A stretch of 42,674 nucleotides of DNA from Azotobacter paspali (lineage in GTDB: Bacteria; Pseudomonadota; Gammaproteobacteria; Pseudomonadales; Pseudomonadaceae): NCBI RefSeq assembly GCF_042434745.1, contig NZ_JBHLSS010000004.1. The stretch is one strand, 5' to 3'. Shown piece by piece: positions 33,396 through 42,505 of this stretch. Position 1 is the stretch's first letter; every line of letters begins with the position of its first letter. Made by a program: the position numbers and the translations under genes. Under the pieces are notes generated by a model. It saw nothing but the letters and a program-made list of their open reading frames with translations. It was not told the origin of the DNA and did not search any database.

Positions 33396-34634
33396 ATGGA
33401 ACCGTTCCTATCCCGGCCCCGGCATCTCGCTCTGGCCATCATCGCCCTTTTGACCCTGAACGCTTGCCGCAAAGCCCCGGAAACCGCCCCGTCGGCGCCG
33501 CCAGTCAAGGTCAGCGTCGCAAAAGTCATCGAACAGCCGATCAACGAATGGGACGAACTCTCGGGACGCCTCGAGGCGCCGGAGTCGGTGGAAGTCCGCC
33601 CGCGGGTGTCCGGCTACATCGACCGGGTCGCCTTCGTCGAAGGCGGCCTGGTGAAGAAGGGCGAACTGCTGTTCCAGATCGACCCGCGCCCCTTCGAGGC
33701 CGAAGTCAAGCGCCTGGAGGCCGAACTGCAGCAGGCCCGCACCGGCCTTGCCCGCGCCGCCAAGGAGGCCGAGCGCGGCGAGCGCCTGCGTGCCAGCAAG
33801 GCCATCTCCACCGAACTGGCCGATGCTCGAGCCAGCGCCGCCCAGGAGGCTCGCGCGGCGCTCGCCGCGATTCAGGCACAGTTGGACAATGCCCGCCTGG
33901 ACCTCGGCTTCACCCGCGTCGTCTCGCCCATCGACGGCCGCGCCGGCCGCGCCGAAATCACCGCCGGCAACCTGGTCAACGCCGGCCAGGCTCTGCTGAC
34001 CACGGTGGTATCCACCGATCGTGTCTACGCCTATTTCGATGCCGACGAGCGCATCTTCCTCAAATACGCCGAGCGGGCCCGGCGCAACGGCGGCGATGCC
34101 CGCGCCGCCGCACCGGTGTACCTCGGCCTGACCGGCGAGAATGGTCATCCGTACCTGGGCCGACTGGACTTTCTCGACAACCAGGTCAATCCGCGCACCG
34201 GCACCATTCGCGGCCGCGCGGTGCTCGACAATGCCGATGGCCGCTTCACGCCCGGTCTGTATGCACGCGTCCGGCTGGTCGGCAGCGACACCTATGCCGC
34301 CACCCTGATCCAGGACACCGCGATCGGCACCGACCTGGGCAAGAAATTCGTCCTGGTCCTCGGCGCGGACAACATTCTGAGTTATCGCACCGTCGAGCTG
34401 GGACCGAAGCTGGAGAACCTGCGCATCGTCCGCCAGGGCCTGGCCAAGGGCGAGCGGATCGTGGTCAACGGCCTGCAGCGCGCCCTGCCCGGCAGCGCCG
34501 TGGAAGCGCAGGACGTGCCCATGGCCGATGCCGATACCCTTGCCGCCCTGGCCCGCCAGCGCCGGGCGCTGGAAGGCGATGCCGCATCCCGCGTGGCGAG
34601 TCGCGCGAGCGCGGTCGAGGACGGGCGCCCATGA
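33396..34634 (+). CDS. mexE: MexE, RND efflux periplasmic adaptor
   Basis: A 412-residue membrane fusion protein. A lipoprotein signal ends LLTLNAC with Cys at about residue 25. Adaptor hallmarks follow: ESVEVRPRVSGYIDRVAFVE and KKGELLFQIDPRPFEAEVKR (lipoyl half), an alpha-hairpin at about 105-170 (RLEAELQQARTGLARAAKEA), then GRAEITAGNLVNAGQALLTT and LDFLDNQVNPRTGTIRGRAV in the beta-barrel and proximal domains. It links MexF to an outer-membrane channel for export of chloramphenicol, fluoroquinolones and quorum-signal precursors in P. aeruginosa. GGAG lies six bases before the ATG. Its TGA overlaps the mexF ATG by four bases. Confidence 0.93.
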   Translation: MEPFLSRPRHLALAIIALLTLNACRKAPETAPSAPPVKVSVAKVIEQPINEWDELSGRLEAPESVEVRPRVSGYIDRVAFVEGGLVKKGELLFQIDPRPFEAEVKRLEAELQQARTGLARAAKEAERGERLRASKAISTELADARASAAQEARAALAAIQAQLDNARLDLGFTRVVSPIDGRAGRAEITAGNLVNAGQALLTTVVSTDRVYAYFDADERIFLKYAERARRNGGDARAAAPVYLGLTGENGHPYLGRLDFLDNQVNPRTGTIRGRAVLDNADGRFTPGLYARVRLVGSDTYAATLIQDTAIGTDLGKKFVLVLGADNILSYRTVELGPKLENLRIVRQGLAKGERIVVNGLQRALPGSAVEAQDVPMADADTLAALARQRRALEGDAASRVASRASAVEDGRP

Positions 34635-37600
34635 ACTTCTCGCAATTCTTCATCCACCGGCCGATCTTCGCTGCCGTGCTCTCGCTGCTGACCCTGATTG
34701 GTGGCGCCATCGCACTGTTCCAGTTGCCGATCAGCGAATACCCGGAAGTAGTGCCGCCCACTGTGGTAGTGCGCGCCAATTTTCCGGGCGCCAACCCCAA
34801 GGTGATCGGCGAAACGGTCGCCTCGCCGCTCGAACAGGCCATCGTCGGCGTCGAGGGAATGCTCTACATGTCGTCCCAGGCCACCTCCGACGGCAAACTG
34901 ACCCTGACCATCACCTTCGCCCTCGGCACCGATCTGGACAACGCCCAGGTGCAGGTGCAAAACCGCGTGACCCGCACCATGCCGACCCTGCCCACCGAGG
35001 TGCAGCGCCTCGGCGTGACCGTCGACAAGGCTTCGCCGGATTTGACCATGGTGGTTCACCTGACCTCGCCGGACGAACGCTACGACATGCTCTACCTGTC
35101 CAACTACGCCACGCTCAACGTCAAGGACGAGCTGGCGCGCCTCGATGGCGTGGGCGACGTGCAACTGTTCGGCCTCGGCAACTACTCCCTGCGCGTTTGG
35201 CTCGATCCGCACCGGGTGGCCTCGCGCGGCCTCACCGCCATGGACGTGGTCGACGCCATCCGCGAGCAGAACCGCCAGGTCGCCGCCGGCTCCCTCGGCG
35301 CACCGCCGGCACCGGGCGACACCGGCTTCCAGCTATCGATCAACACCCAGGGCCGCCTGGTCAGCGAGGAGGAGTTCGAGAACATCATCGTCCGCACCGG
35401 TGCGGATGGCGAGATCACCCGCCTGAAGGACATCGCCCGCATCGAGCTGGGCTCCAGCCAGTACGCCCTGCGCTCGCAACTGAACAACCGGCCGGCCGTG
35501 GCCATGCCGATCTTCCAGCGCCCCGACTCCAACGCCATCGACATCTCCGACGCGGTGCGCGCGCGCATGGCCGAGCTGAAGCAGAGCTTTCCGCAGGGCG
35601 TCGACTACTCCATCGTCTACGACCCAACCGTGTTCGTACGCGGCTCCATCGAGGCGGTGGTGCACACCCTGTTCGAGGCCATCGTCCTGGTGGTGCTGGT
35701 GGTGATCCTGTTCCTGCAGACCTGGCGCGCCTCGATCATTCCCCTGGCGGCGGTACCGGTGTCGCTGATCGGTACCTTCGCGGTGATGCACCTGTTCGGC
35801 TTCTCGCTCAACGCCCTATCGCTGTTCGGCCTGGTGCTGGCCATCGGCATCGTGGTGGACGACGCGATCGTGGTGGTGGAGAACGTCGAGCGCAACATCG
35901 CCCTCGGCAAGCCGCCTCTGGAGGCGACCCGCCAGGCCATGCAGGAAGTGACCGGCCCCATCGTCGCCACGGCCCTGGTGCTTTGCGCGGTGTTCGTACC
36001 GACGGCGTTCATCTCCGGCCTGACCGGACAGTTCTACCAGCAGTTCGCCCTGACCATCGCCATCTCCACGGTGATCTCGGCATTCAACTCGCTGACCCTG
36101 TCGCCGGCCCTGGCCGCCATGCTGCTCAAGGACCACCACGCGCCCAAGGATCGCTTTTCCCGGGTGCTCGATAGGCTGCTCGGCGGCTGGCTGTTCGAGC
36201 CCTTCAACCGCCTGTTCGAGCGCGCCAGTCACGGCTATGTCGCTACCGTGCGCCACGTGCTGCGCGGCACTGCCATCGCCCTGCTGGTCTACGGCGGGCT
36301 GATGGGCCTGACCTGGCTGGGCTTTTCCAACACCCCGACAGGCTTCGTACCGCCGCAGGACAAGCAGTATCTGGTCGCCTTCGCCCAGTTGCCGGACGCC
36401 GCCACCCTCGACCGCACCGATGCGGTGATCCAGCGCATGTCGGAGATCGCCGGCCGGCATCCGGGAGTGGCCAACACCGTGGCCTTCCCCGGCTTGTCGA
36501 TCAACGGCTTCACCAACAGCCCGAACAGCGGCATCGTCTTCACCCCCCTCAAGTCCTTCGAGGAACGTCAGGACCCGTCGTTGTCGGCGGATACCATCGC
36601 CGCCGAGCTGAACCGCCAGTTCGCCGAGATCCAGGACGCCTACATCGCCATCTTCCCGCCACCGCCGGTACAAGGCCTTGGCACTATCGGCGGCTTCCGC
36701 GTGCAGGTCCAGGACCGTGGCGGCCTCGGCTACGAGGAGCTGTATCGGCAGGTGCAGAACGTCATCGCCAAGAGCCGCACGGTGCCGGAGCTGGCCGGTC
36801 TGTTCACCAGCTACCAGGTGAACGTGCCGCAGGTCGACGCCGACATCGACCGGGAAAAGGCCAAGACCCACGGCGTGGCCATCAGCGACATTTTCGACAC
36901 CCTGCAGGTGTATCTGGGATCGCTGTACGCCAACGACTTCAATCGCTTCGGCCGTACCTATCAAGTCAATGTCCAGGCCGAGCAGCAGTTTCGCCTGGAG
37001 CCGGCACAGATCGGCCAGCTCAAGGTGCGCAACAACCGTGGCGAGATGGTACCGCTGTCGACCTTCGTCAGGATCGAAGGCAGCGCCGGTCCCGATCGAG
37101 TGATGCACTACAACGGCTTTCTCACCGCCGAGATCAACGGCGCCGCCGCCCCCGGCTACAGCTCCGGCCAGGCCGAGGCGGCGATGGAGCGGCTGCTGCG
37201 CGAGGAGCTGCCGGGCGGCATGACTTTCGAGTGGACCGAGCTGACCTACCAGCAGATCCTCGCCGGCAATACCGCCATCTTCGTCTTCCCGCTCTGCGTG
37301 CTGCTGGCGTTCCTAGTCCTGGCCGCCCAGTACGAGAGCTGGGGCCTGCCGCTGGCGGTGATCCTGATCGTGCCCATGACCCTGCTGTCGGCCATCGTCG
37401 GCATCAGGATCGCCGGCGGAGACAACAACGTCTTCACCCAGATCGGCCTGATCGTGCTGGTCGGGCTGGCCTGCAAGAACGCCATCCTCATCGTCGAGTT
37501 CGCCAAGGACCGGCAGGCGGAGGGCCTGGATCGCATCGCCGCCGTGCTGGAGGCTTGCCGCCTACGCCTGCGGCCGATCCTGATGACCTCCATCGCCTTC

Positions 37601-37804
37601 ATCATGGGCGTGGTGCCGCTGGTGCTGTCCTCCGGGGCCGGCGCCGAGATGCGCCATGCCATGGGGGTAGCAGTGTTCTCCGGGATGATCGGCGTGACGC
37701 TCTTCGGCCTGCTGTTGACCCCGGTATTCTTCGTGCTGGTACGGGCTTTCGTCGAACGACGCGAAGCCCGTCGGAACCGGCAGGCACTCAAAGCGCAGGG
37801 ATGA
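34631..37804 (+). CDS. mexF: MexF, RND efflux inner-membrane transporter
   Basis: A 1057-residue HAE1-type RND pump, close to the usual length. The start MNFSQFFIHRPIFAAVLSLL at 34631 is preceded by GAGGA and overlaps mexE (ATGA). The first periplasmic loop contains SEYPEVVPPTVVVRANFPGA. TM4 carries the proton-relay Asp pair in LAIGIVVDDAIVVVENVERN (about residues 395-415). The second half has GSLYANDFNRFGRTYQVNVQ and the TM10-11 stretch GLACKNAILIVEFAKDRQAE with the relay Lys. It exports drugs from the periplasm or inner leaflet using the proton gradient. The usual third gene, oprN, does not follow; the next gene is convergent. The open frame upstream of 34631 is a different frame over mexE and not coding. 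Confidence 0.94.
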   Translation: MNFSQFFIHRPIFAAVLSLLTLIGGAIALFQLPISEYPEVVPPTVVVRANFPGANPKVIGETVASPLEQAIVGVEGMLYMSSQATSDGKLTLTITFALGTDLDNAQVQVQNRVTRTMPTLPTEVQRLGVTVDKASPDLTMVVHLTSPDERYDMLYLSNYATLNVKDELARLDGVGDVQLFGLGNYSLRVWLDPHRVASRGLTAMDVVDAIREQNRQVAAGSLGAPPAPGDTGFQLSINTQGRLVSEEEFENIIVRTGADGEITRLKDIARIELGSSQYALRSQLNNRPAVAMPIFQRPDSNAIDISDAVRARMAELKQSFPQGVDYSIVYDPTVFVRGSIEAVVHTLFEAIVLVVLVVILFLQTWRASIIPLAAVPVSLIGTFAVMHLFGFSLNALSLFGLVLAIGIVVDDAIVVVENVERNIALGKPPLEATRQAMQEVTGPIVATALVLCAVFVPTAFISGLTGQFYQQFALTIAISTVISAFNSLTLSPALAAMLLKDHHAPKDRFSRVLDRLLGGWLFEPFNRLFERASHGYVATVRHVLRGTAIALLVYGGLMGLTWLGFSNTPTGFVPPQDKQYLVAFAQLPDAATLDRTDAVIQRMSEIAGRHPGVANTVAFPGLSINGFTNSPNSGIVFTPLKSFEERQDPSLSADTIAAELNRQFAEIQDAYIAIFPPPPVQGLGTIGGFRVQVQDRGGLGYEELYRQVQNVIAKSRTVPELAGLFTSYQVNVPQVDADIDREKAKTHGVAISDIFDTLQVYLGSLYANDFNRFGRTYQVNVQAEQQFRLEPAQIGQLKVRNNRGEMVPLSTFVRIEGSAGPDRVMHYNGFLTAEINGAAAPGYSSGQAEAAMERLLREELPGGMTFEWTELTYQQILAGNTAIFVFPLCVLLAFLVLAAQYESWGLPLAVILIVPMTLLSAIVGIRIAGGDNNVFTQIGLIVLVGLACKNAILIVEFAKDRQAEGLDRIAAVLEACRLRLRPILMTSIAFIMGVVPLVLSSGAGAEMRHAMGVAVFSGMIGVTLFGLLLTPVFFVLVRAFVERREARRNRQALKAQG

Positions 37805-37832
37805 AACCATGGCGTGCCGCCAATGCGAAGCC

Positions 37833-37860
37833 CGAGTCGCGGCCAGGCGGCGGCGACTCG
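37833..37860. terminator. Hairpin between convergent mexF and cupin gene
   Basis: CGAGTCGC (37833-37840) and GCGACTCG (37853-37860) pair perfectly around a 12-base GC-rich loop. It lies 29 bases after the mexF stop and 35 bases after the end of the opposite gene, a fitting place for a two-way terminator. There is no T-run on either side. Confidence 0.4.
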
Positions 37861-37894
37861 CCTCTCCATGCGCCGTCCGCCCGAGGCCCTGTCC

Positions 37895-38494
37895 TCATCC
37901 GGCCTTCCAGTAGCTGGTCAGCGGCGTGGCCGTGCCGAAGACCGGGTCGGTTCCGGGAAACGGCAGGCTCTGCATATGCGCGAGCATTCGCGCCGTGGGC
38001 GCCTCCCGGCACAGGTCGGGATCTTGGCCCGGCGGATAGGCGCCCACGACCAACAAATCCGCGCTCGCTTCCAGGCGGCAATGGCCGGTGCCGACCGGCA
38101 GCAGGGCGACATCGCCGGCACCGACCACGACTTCGCGCCCACCCGGCCCGCCGAGCAGGAGCCGCGTGCTGCCACGGGCGAAGCCGAGCACCTCGTGGGC
38201 AGTGGAGTGGTAGTGGTGGAAGGAATAGACGCCGTTGCGCCAGGCCGAGGGCCAGCCGTTGCGGTCGAAGGCGGCCTCGAAGGCCGCCGCCGGATCGCGA
38301 TCGGACACCGGGATCGCACCGCGATAGAGCAGCACCGGCAGGCGCGGATTGTTCGGCATCCAGGCGTTGCGCTTGAGCAGCAGCGTCTTTGGCTCGGCCG
38401 CAGTCGCCTTGCGCGCAGGCGCGGGCGGCAAGGCTCTGGTGGCGGCGAGGCCCGTGAGTTGGGCTTTGAAGCGTCGTCTGTCGAAGGGAGTCAT
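37895..38494 (-). CDS. Cupin-fold protein
   Basis: A 199-residue protein. The cupin part contains GVYSFHHYHSTAHEVLGFAR (His-x-His-x-Ser... and Glu, typical metal ligands), GSTRLLLGGPGGREVVVGAG and DVALLPVGTGHCRLEASADL with a further His. These resemble YjlB-like cupins. The first 35 residues are basic and Ala-rich with no clear signal. The ATG at 38494 overlaps the stop of the upstream dehydrogenase (ATGA), and GGAG lies eight bases before it, so the two are one operon. The substrate is unknown; the ATGA pairing suggests a role in the same sugar- or hydroxyacid-type pathway. Confidence 0.75.
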   Translation of the reverse strand: MTPFDRRRFKAQLTGLAATRALPPAPARKATAAEPKTLLLKRNAWMPNNPRLPVLLYRGAIPVSDRDPAAAFEAAFDRNGWPSAWRNGVYSFHHYHSTAHEVLGFARGSTRLLLGGPGGREVVVGAGDVALLPVGTGHCRLEASADLLVVGAYPPGQDPDLCREAPTARMLAHMQSLPFPGTDPVFGTATPLTSYWKAG

Positions 38495-39429
38495 CCGGCA
38501 TTCTCCCGAGTAGTGGACAGGAAGCCAGGCGAGCCGGCGGAGGTGACGGTATCCAGGCCGGCGTCGCGTCCGGGCAGATCGCCGATGGCCGACCAGTCCA
38601 ACTCCTCGCCGCCGTGGGCCAGCAGCGACAGGAAGCGGTCGCGCAGCAGACTGGCCAGTGGCAACGGCACCTGCAGCGCCTCGGCGGCGGCCAGCACCAG
38701 CCGGATGTCCTTCTGGCCCAACGGCGCGGCAAACCCCGCCGGCTGGAATTTCCGCTCGGCGATCAGCGTGCCGTAGGTCTTGTAGATCGGTGCGCCGAAC
38801 AGCGTGGAAGTGAGGATGTCCAGGTATTGGTGGCGATCGATACCGCCCTTTTCGGCCAGCGCCATCGCCTCGCCGAGGGATTCGATCACCGAGGCGATCA
38901 AAAAATTGCCGCTGAGCTTGACCAGATTGGCGGCCTGTGGCGTCGCGGAAACGCCGAAGGTCTTCTGACCGATCGCCTCGAGCAGCGGAGCGACCTTGGC
39001 GACGGCGTCGTCGGCGCCGGCGGCGACCACGAATAGCTTGCCGGCCGCGGCCGCGTCCGGGCGGCCGAACACCGGCGCCGAAACGTAGCCCTGGCCGGCT
39101 TCGCCGTGCGCGCTTTGCAGCTCTCCGGCCAGGGCCACGCTGATGGTGCTCGACGAGACATGGACGGCCCCCTCGGGCAATGCCGCGAGGACGCCGCCCT
39201 CGCCGAATACCACTTCGCGCACGGCTTCGTCGTTGGCCAGCATGGAGAACACGGTGTCGGCGTCACGACAGGCGTGAGCCACGTCGGTCGCCAGCCCGGC
39301 CCCGGCCTGTACCAGCGCTTCGGCCCTCTCCTGCGTCCGGTTGTGGACGGTGACAGTGTGGCCAGCCTTGAGCAGGTTGGCGGCCATGCCGGAGCCCATG
39401 CGGCCCAAGCCTATGAAACCTACCTTCAT
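38491..39429 (-). CDS. Beta-hydroxyacid dehydrogenase family NAD(P)-dependent oxidoreductase
   Basis: A 312-residue protein of the 3-hydroxyisobutyrate dehydrogenase/GLYR1 group. The start MKVGFIGLGRMGSGMAANLL holds the GxGxxG NAD(P) loop. GHTVTVHNRTQERAEAL carries an Arg after the second strand that favours NADPH. The substrate loop (HVSSSTISVALAGELQSAHG), SAPVFGRPDAAAAGKLFVVA and the helix with NLVKLSGNFLIASVIESLGE, including the catalytic Lys, are intact. AGGAGG lies eight bases before the ATG at 39429. It overlaps the downstream cupin gene. It probably reduces a small aldehyde/keto acid such as a succinic- or glyoxylate-type semialdehyde, but the substrate cannot be told from sequence. 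Confidence 0.85.
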   Translation of the reverse strand: MKVGFIGLGRMGSGMAANLLKAGHTVTVHNRTQERAEALVQAGAGLATDVAHACRDADTVFSMLANDEAVREVVFGEGGVLAALPEGAVHVSSSTISVALAGELQSAHGEAGQGYVSAPVFGRPDAAAAGKLFVVAAGADDAVAKVAPLLEAIGQKTFGVSATPQAANLVKLSGNFLIASVIESLGEAMALAEKGGIDRHQYLDILTSTLFGAPIYKTYGTLIAERKFQPAGFAAPLGQKDIRLVLAAAEALQVPLPLASLLRDRFLSLLAHGGEELDWSAIGDLPGRDAGLDTVTSAGSPGFLSTTRENAG

Positions 39430-39618
39430 GATGGTTGCCTCCTGTGTTTCGCCCGATACCGGGGATCGATGGCGGAAATGCCGGATAAGGTACGGGGCGG
39501 GATGGAACGGACGAGCGGACTCATGCCACGCCCCGGAACGACTGGAGTCAAAGAGGAGAGTCGCATGGCAAGTCTCCTGGATGCGGGCGGGAACCGCCGG
39601 GGCGCGAAGCGAGGCACG

Positions 39619-39635
39619 CGACCGGCGGAGCCGGT
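39619..39635 (-). terminator. Hairpin after the aldo/keto reductase
   Basis: ACCGGC and GCCGGT pair around GGA immediately after the stop codon at 39636. It has no T-run. The surrounding intergenic stretch (39430-39635) holds no further recognised feature. Confidence 0.35.
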
Positions 39636-40772
39636 TCAGGTCGCAGGCAGCGGCGCCTGTTCATCGATGAGCCCGAGTCGCTTGAGTTCGGCCCAGAAGT
39701 CGGCCGGAATCTTCACCGACAGCGATTCGGCATTGGCGCGTACCTGCTCGGGCGTGCGAGCGCCGGGGATGATCGCCGACACCACCTCCGGCGCGTTGGC
39801 GAACTGCAGCGCGGCGGTGCGCAGGTCCACGCCGTGGCGGTCGCACACCGCCTGCACGCTGGTGCGCTTGGCCGGTGCCCAGTCCGGCACGCTGCCGGCG
39901 TAGAGGTAGCGGTCGCGTCCGGCGAGGTAGCCGGCCAGCAGCGGCGAGCCGACCACCACCGAGATGCCGCGCTCGGCCAGCTTCGGGAAGGTCTCGTGCA
40001 GGGCGCGCTGGTGATCCAGCAATGAATACTGGCAAGCCAGCAGGAAGATGTCCGGGTCGGCCTCGGCTACGCAGCGTAACGCCGGTTCCGGATCGTTCAC
40101 GCCCATGCCCCAGGCCTTGATCAGGCCCTCCTCGCGCAGCCTGGTCAGTTCCGGGAAGGCCCCCTTGGCGGCCTGCTCGAAGTATTCCGGCCAGCGCTCG
40201 CCGATATCGCCGTTGCTCGGCGCCAGGTCGTGCACGAACACGATATCGAGCTGCGAAACGCCCAGCCGCTGCAGGCTGTCCTCCACCGAGCGGCGCACGC
40301 CGGCGGCCGAGTAGTCGTAACGGTAGGCGAACGGCGAAGGCGCGTGCCACATCGTCTTCGGCGGGGTGCGGGTGGCACTGAGCACGCGCCCGACCTTGGT
40401 GGAGAGTACGTATTCGTCCGGCGCGCGATTATGCAGGAAATGACCGAAACGGCGTTCGCTCAGGCCCAGGCCGTACCAGGGCGAGGTATCGAAGTAGCGC
40501 ACGCCGGCGGCCCAAGCCGCCTCCAGGGTCTGCTCGCTTTGTTGGTCGCTGCTCGGGGCGAAGCCGTTGCCGATCGCCACGCCGCCCAGGCCCAGGCGGA
40601 TAGGGGGACGGTAGCGTCCGCCAACGCGGGGGGCATTGCCCGGTAGAGGACGCGGATCGATTCTACCTTGCGTGGGTAGAACGCTGCCCGGACCGGTAGC
40701 GGACTGTGCCAGCAGGGGCGCGGCAGCCAGCGCGACGGCGGCGGCGGCAAGGAAATGGCGGCGTGTGTTCAT
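39636..40772 (-). CDS. Aldo/keto reductase with Tat-type signal
   Basis: A 378-residue aldo/keto reductase of the D-threo-aldose 1-dehydrogenase type. The N-terminus NTRRHFLAAAAVALAAAPLL has the twin Arg, Phe-Leu and Ala-rich h-region of a Tat signal, implying export with a bound cofactor to the periplasm. The barrel begins IRLGLGGVAIGNGF. The active-site Asp and Tyr lie in VRYFDTSPWYGLGLSERRFG, and the Lys in YVLSTKVGRVL; the His is in QLDIVFVHDLAPSNGD. NADPH-binding features include the end SVKIPADFWAELKRLGLI. GAGGAG lies six bases before the ATG. It follows the monooxygenase-like gene by 63 bases and is probably in one operon with it. Confidence 0.87.
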   Translation of the reverse strand: MNTRRHFLAAAAVALAAAPLLAQSATGPGSVLPTQGRIDPRPLPGNAPRVGGRYRPPIRLGLGGVAIGNGFAPSSDQQSEQTLEAAWAAGVRYFDTSPWYGLGLSERRFGHFLHNRAPDEYVLSTKVGRVLSATRTPPKTMWHAPSPFAYRYDYSAAGVRRSVEDSLQRLGVSQLDIVFVHDLAPSNGDIGERWPEYFEQAAKGAFPELTRLREEGLIKAWGMGVNDPEPALRCVAEADPDIFLLACQYSLLDHQRALHETFPKLAERGISVVVGSPLLAGYLAGRDRYLYAGSVPDWAPAKRTSVQAVCDRHGVDLRTAALQFANAPEVVSAIIPGARTPEQVRANAESLSVKIPADFWAELKRLGLIDEQAPLPAT

Positions 40773-40835
40773 CGTGAGCTCCTCAAGTCCGGGTGGAGGG
40801 TGCGACGCGGTGAAAATGCGCAGGAACGGGGCGGA

Positions 40836-41132
40836 TCAGGCCAGCTCTTCCAGCAGCAAGACCTGCGATTCACCTTCGATCAGCGGTGTCAGCGCCTTGA
40901 CCAAGGTCTGGAAGTGCGCGGTCTGCTCGTGCGCCGCCAGCGCGGCGCGGTTGCTCCAGCGCTCGACGAAAACGAAGCGGCCCGGCTGCTGCAGGTCGCG
41001 GTGGGGAACGTATTCGCGACAACCCGGCTCGGCGCGGCTGGGCGCCACGCAGGCGGCGATGGCCTCGGCCACGGCCCGCTCCTTGCCGGGAGCGGCCTGG
41101 ATGATGGCGACGACACGCAGTTCGTTAGACAT
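40836..41132 (-). CDS. Putative quinol monooxygenase (ABM domain)
   Basis: A 98-residue antibiotic-biosynthesis-monooxygenase-fold protein: ELRVVAIIQAAPGKERAVAE at the start, GCREYVPHRDLQQPGRFVFV and ERWSNRAALAAHEQTAHF in the middle, matching YgiN-type quinol monooxygenases (residue pattern EpGC-Y-h-d... F-E-W). Usual length is 95-110, so complete. AAGGAG lies seven bases before the ATG at 41132. It leads the aldo/keto reductase operon; both may act on quinone or aldehyde stress compounds. Confidence 0.82.
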   Translation of the reverse strand: MSNELRVVAIIQAAPGKERAVAEAIAACVAPSRAEPGCREYVPHRDLQQPGRFVFVERWSNRAALAAHEQTAHFQTLVKALTPLIEGESQVLLLEELA

Positions 41133-41256
41133 GGAAAGTCTCCTTGGGGAAAATCAGAGGGCATGGGACCGGGCGCCGACGATGGGCGCACGTACCGCTC
41201 GGTACAGGTATCGGTCGCCGTGGAAGCCAGGCGGCCGTTCGAGGATCAGGTACAGA

Positions 41257-41272
41257 TGTAAAGCGCTGGCGC
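41257..41272. promoter_or_regulatory. Possible LacI-family operator upstream of the ABM gene
   Basis: TGTAAAGCGCTGGC holds one good half (TGTAAAGC) of the TGTAAAGCGCTTTACA type recognised by LacI/GalR-family proteins; the other half is poor. It lies between a LacI-type regulator gene and the ABM-aldo/keto reductase operon, where an operator would be expected. Confidence 0.3.
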
Positions 41273-41354
41273 GGATGCCGATGGCCGCACGCCGAAGCGT
41301 CAAGGCCCCCGATGGCCGGCTGGCGAAGTGCTGGAACGAGGCGAAGACAGAGGC

Positions 41355-42430
41355 TCATAGCGCCTGTAGCAAAGTGCCGGTGCTGGCACGCACGACTATT
41401 TCGAATCCGGTGTCGATCACCCGCTGCGGCAGTTCCCGGCCGGCCAGCCGCTCCAGTAACAGCGCAGCGGCGCGCCGGCCCATGCCATGGCGGTCCACCG
41501 CCACGGAGGAGATTGCCAACCGCACCGCAGCGGCGGTCTCGGTGTCGTTGAAGCCCATCAGCGCGATCTCCTCCGGCACCCGCAGACCTCGCCGCTGGGC
41601 CTCGAACAGCGCGCCGGTGGCCAGATCGTCGTTGGCGAAGAACACCGCCTGCACTTGCGGGTAGCGCTCCAGCAACTGCGCCAGCAGGCGTCCGCCCAGA
41701 CCGATCGAGAACGGCTCCTCGCTGCATAGTTCGTAATGGTCGGGCAGGCCACGCGCGGCGAGTTCGACGCGGAAACCTTCGGCCCGCCGCGCGCTGCGCC
41801 GGTCGCGCGCGGCCAGGGTGCCGGCGTAGGCGATATGACGGTAGCCGCGCTCGGCGAAATGCGCCGCGACGGCGGCGCCCACGGCGCGGTGCGAGAAGCC
41901 GACGTTCATGTCGATCGGCTCCTCGGCCAGGTCCATGAACTCCACCACCGGCATTCCCGCCGCAACCGACTGTTGCAGGCGCAGACGCGTGGCCGGCAGG
42001 GATCCACACCGGCCAGCAGCAGTCCGGCCGGAAACCAGCCGAGCAGGGTCGAAACCAGCCGCGCCTCGCTGTCTTGGTCGTATTCGGTAGTGGCCAGCAG
42101 CACTTCATGGCCGTGCCGGTCGAGCTCATCGTGCACGCCGCGCAGGAAGGGTACGTAGACCGTGTGGGCGAGGGTCGGGATCAGCACCGGCACCACTCGG
42201 CTGGAACCGGAAGCCAATCCGCTGGCAACCCGGTTGGCGACATAACCCAGCCGTTCGACAGCGGCCAGCACGCGCTTGCGCAGGCCTGGCGAAACCATGT
42301 CCGGCGTGCGCAGCGCGCGCGAAGCGGTGATTTCGCCGACCCCGGCGGCATCGGCTACTTCCTTGAGGGTCACAGGCTTGCCTTGTACCGGGGTAGCGCG
42401 TGTGCGGCGGGACTTGGCTGACGAGGTCAC
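41355..42430 (-). pseudogene. LacI-family regulator (GntR-like) with a frameshift
   Basis: Two frames join into one regulator of about 358 residues. The likely GTG start at 42430 leads to the helix-turn-helix VTLKEVADAAGVGEITASRA with the hinge-type helix RKRVLAAVERLGYVANRVAS. The periplasmic-binding-like part contains VVPVLIPTLAHTVYVPFLRG and ATTEYDQDSEARLVSTLLGW. The frame is lost near 42000 after LLLAGVDP and resumes in the next frame with ATRLRLQQSVAAGMPVVEF, then HFAERGYRHIAYAGTL, VQAVFFANDDLATGALFEAQ and a normal C-terminus. The total span is two bases over a multiple of three, fitting one missing base. The DNA-binding half is translated intact, but the ligand domain is lost unless this is a sequencing error. 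GntR (gluconate) type resemblance is tentative. Confidence 0.75.
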
Positions 42431-42505
42431 GGCGGCGATACGGGGAAAGAAATGGATTGGAATGGCGATGACAACGCTACCATAAGGAGTCGTCGAGGCA
42501 TGCGC

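Noticed and set aside
33464..34630. Upstream extension of mexF over mexE
   Set aside because: It is the out-of-frame reading of mexE; mexF proteins start MNFSQFFIHRP at 34631.
41125..42129. Open frame of 334 codons over the LacI gene
   Set aside because: It is a shadow frame across the LacI pseudogene and the next intergenic region, Gly/Arg/Ala-rich with no motif.
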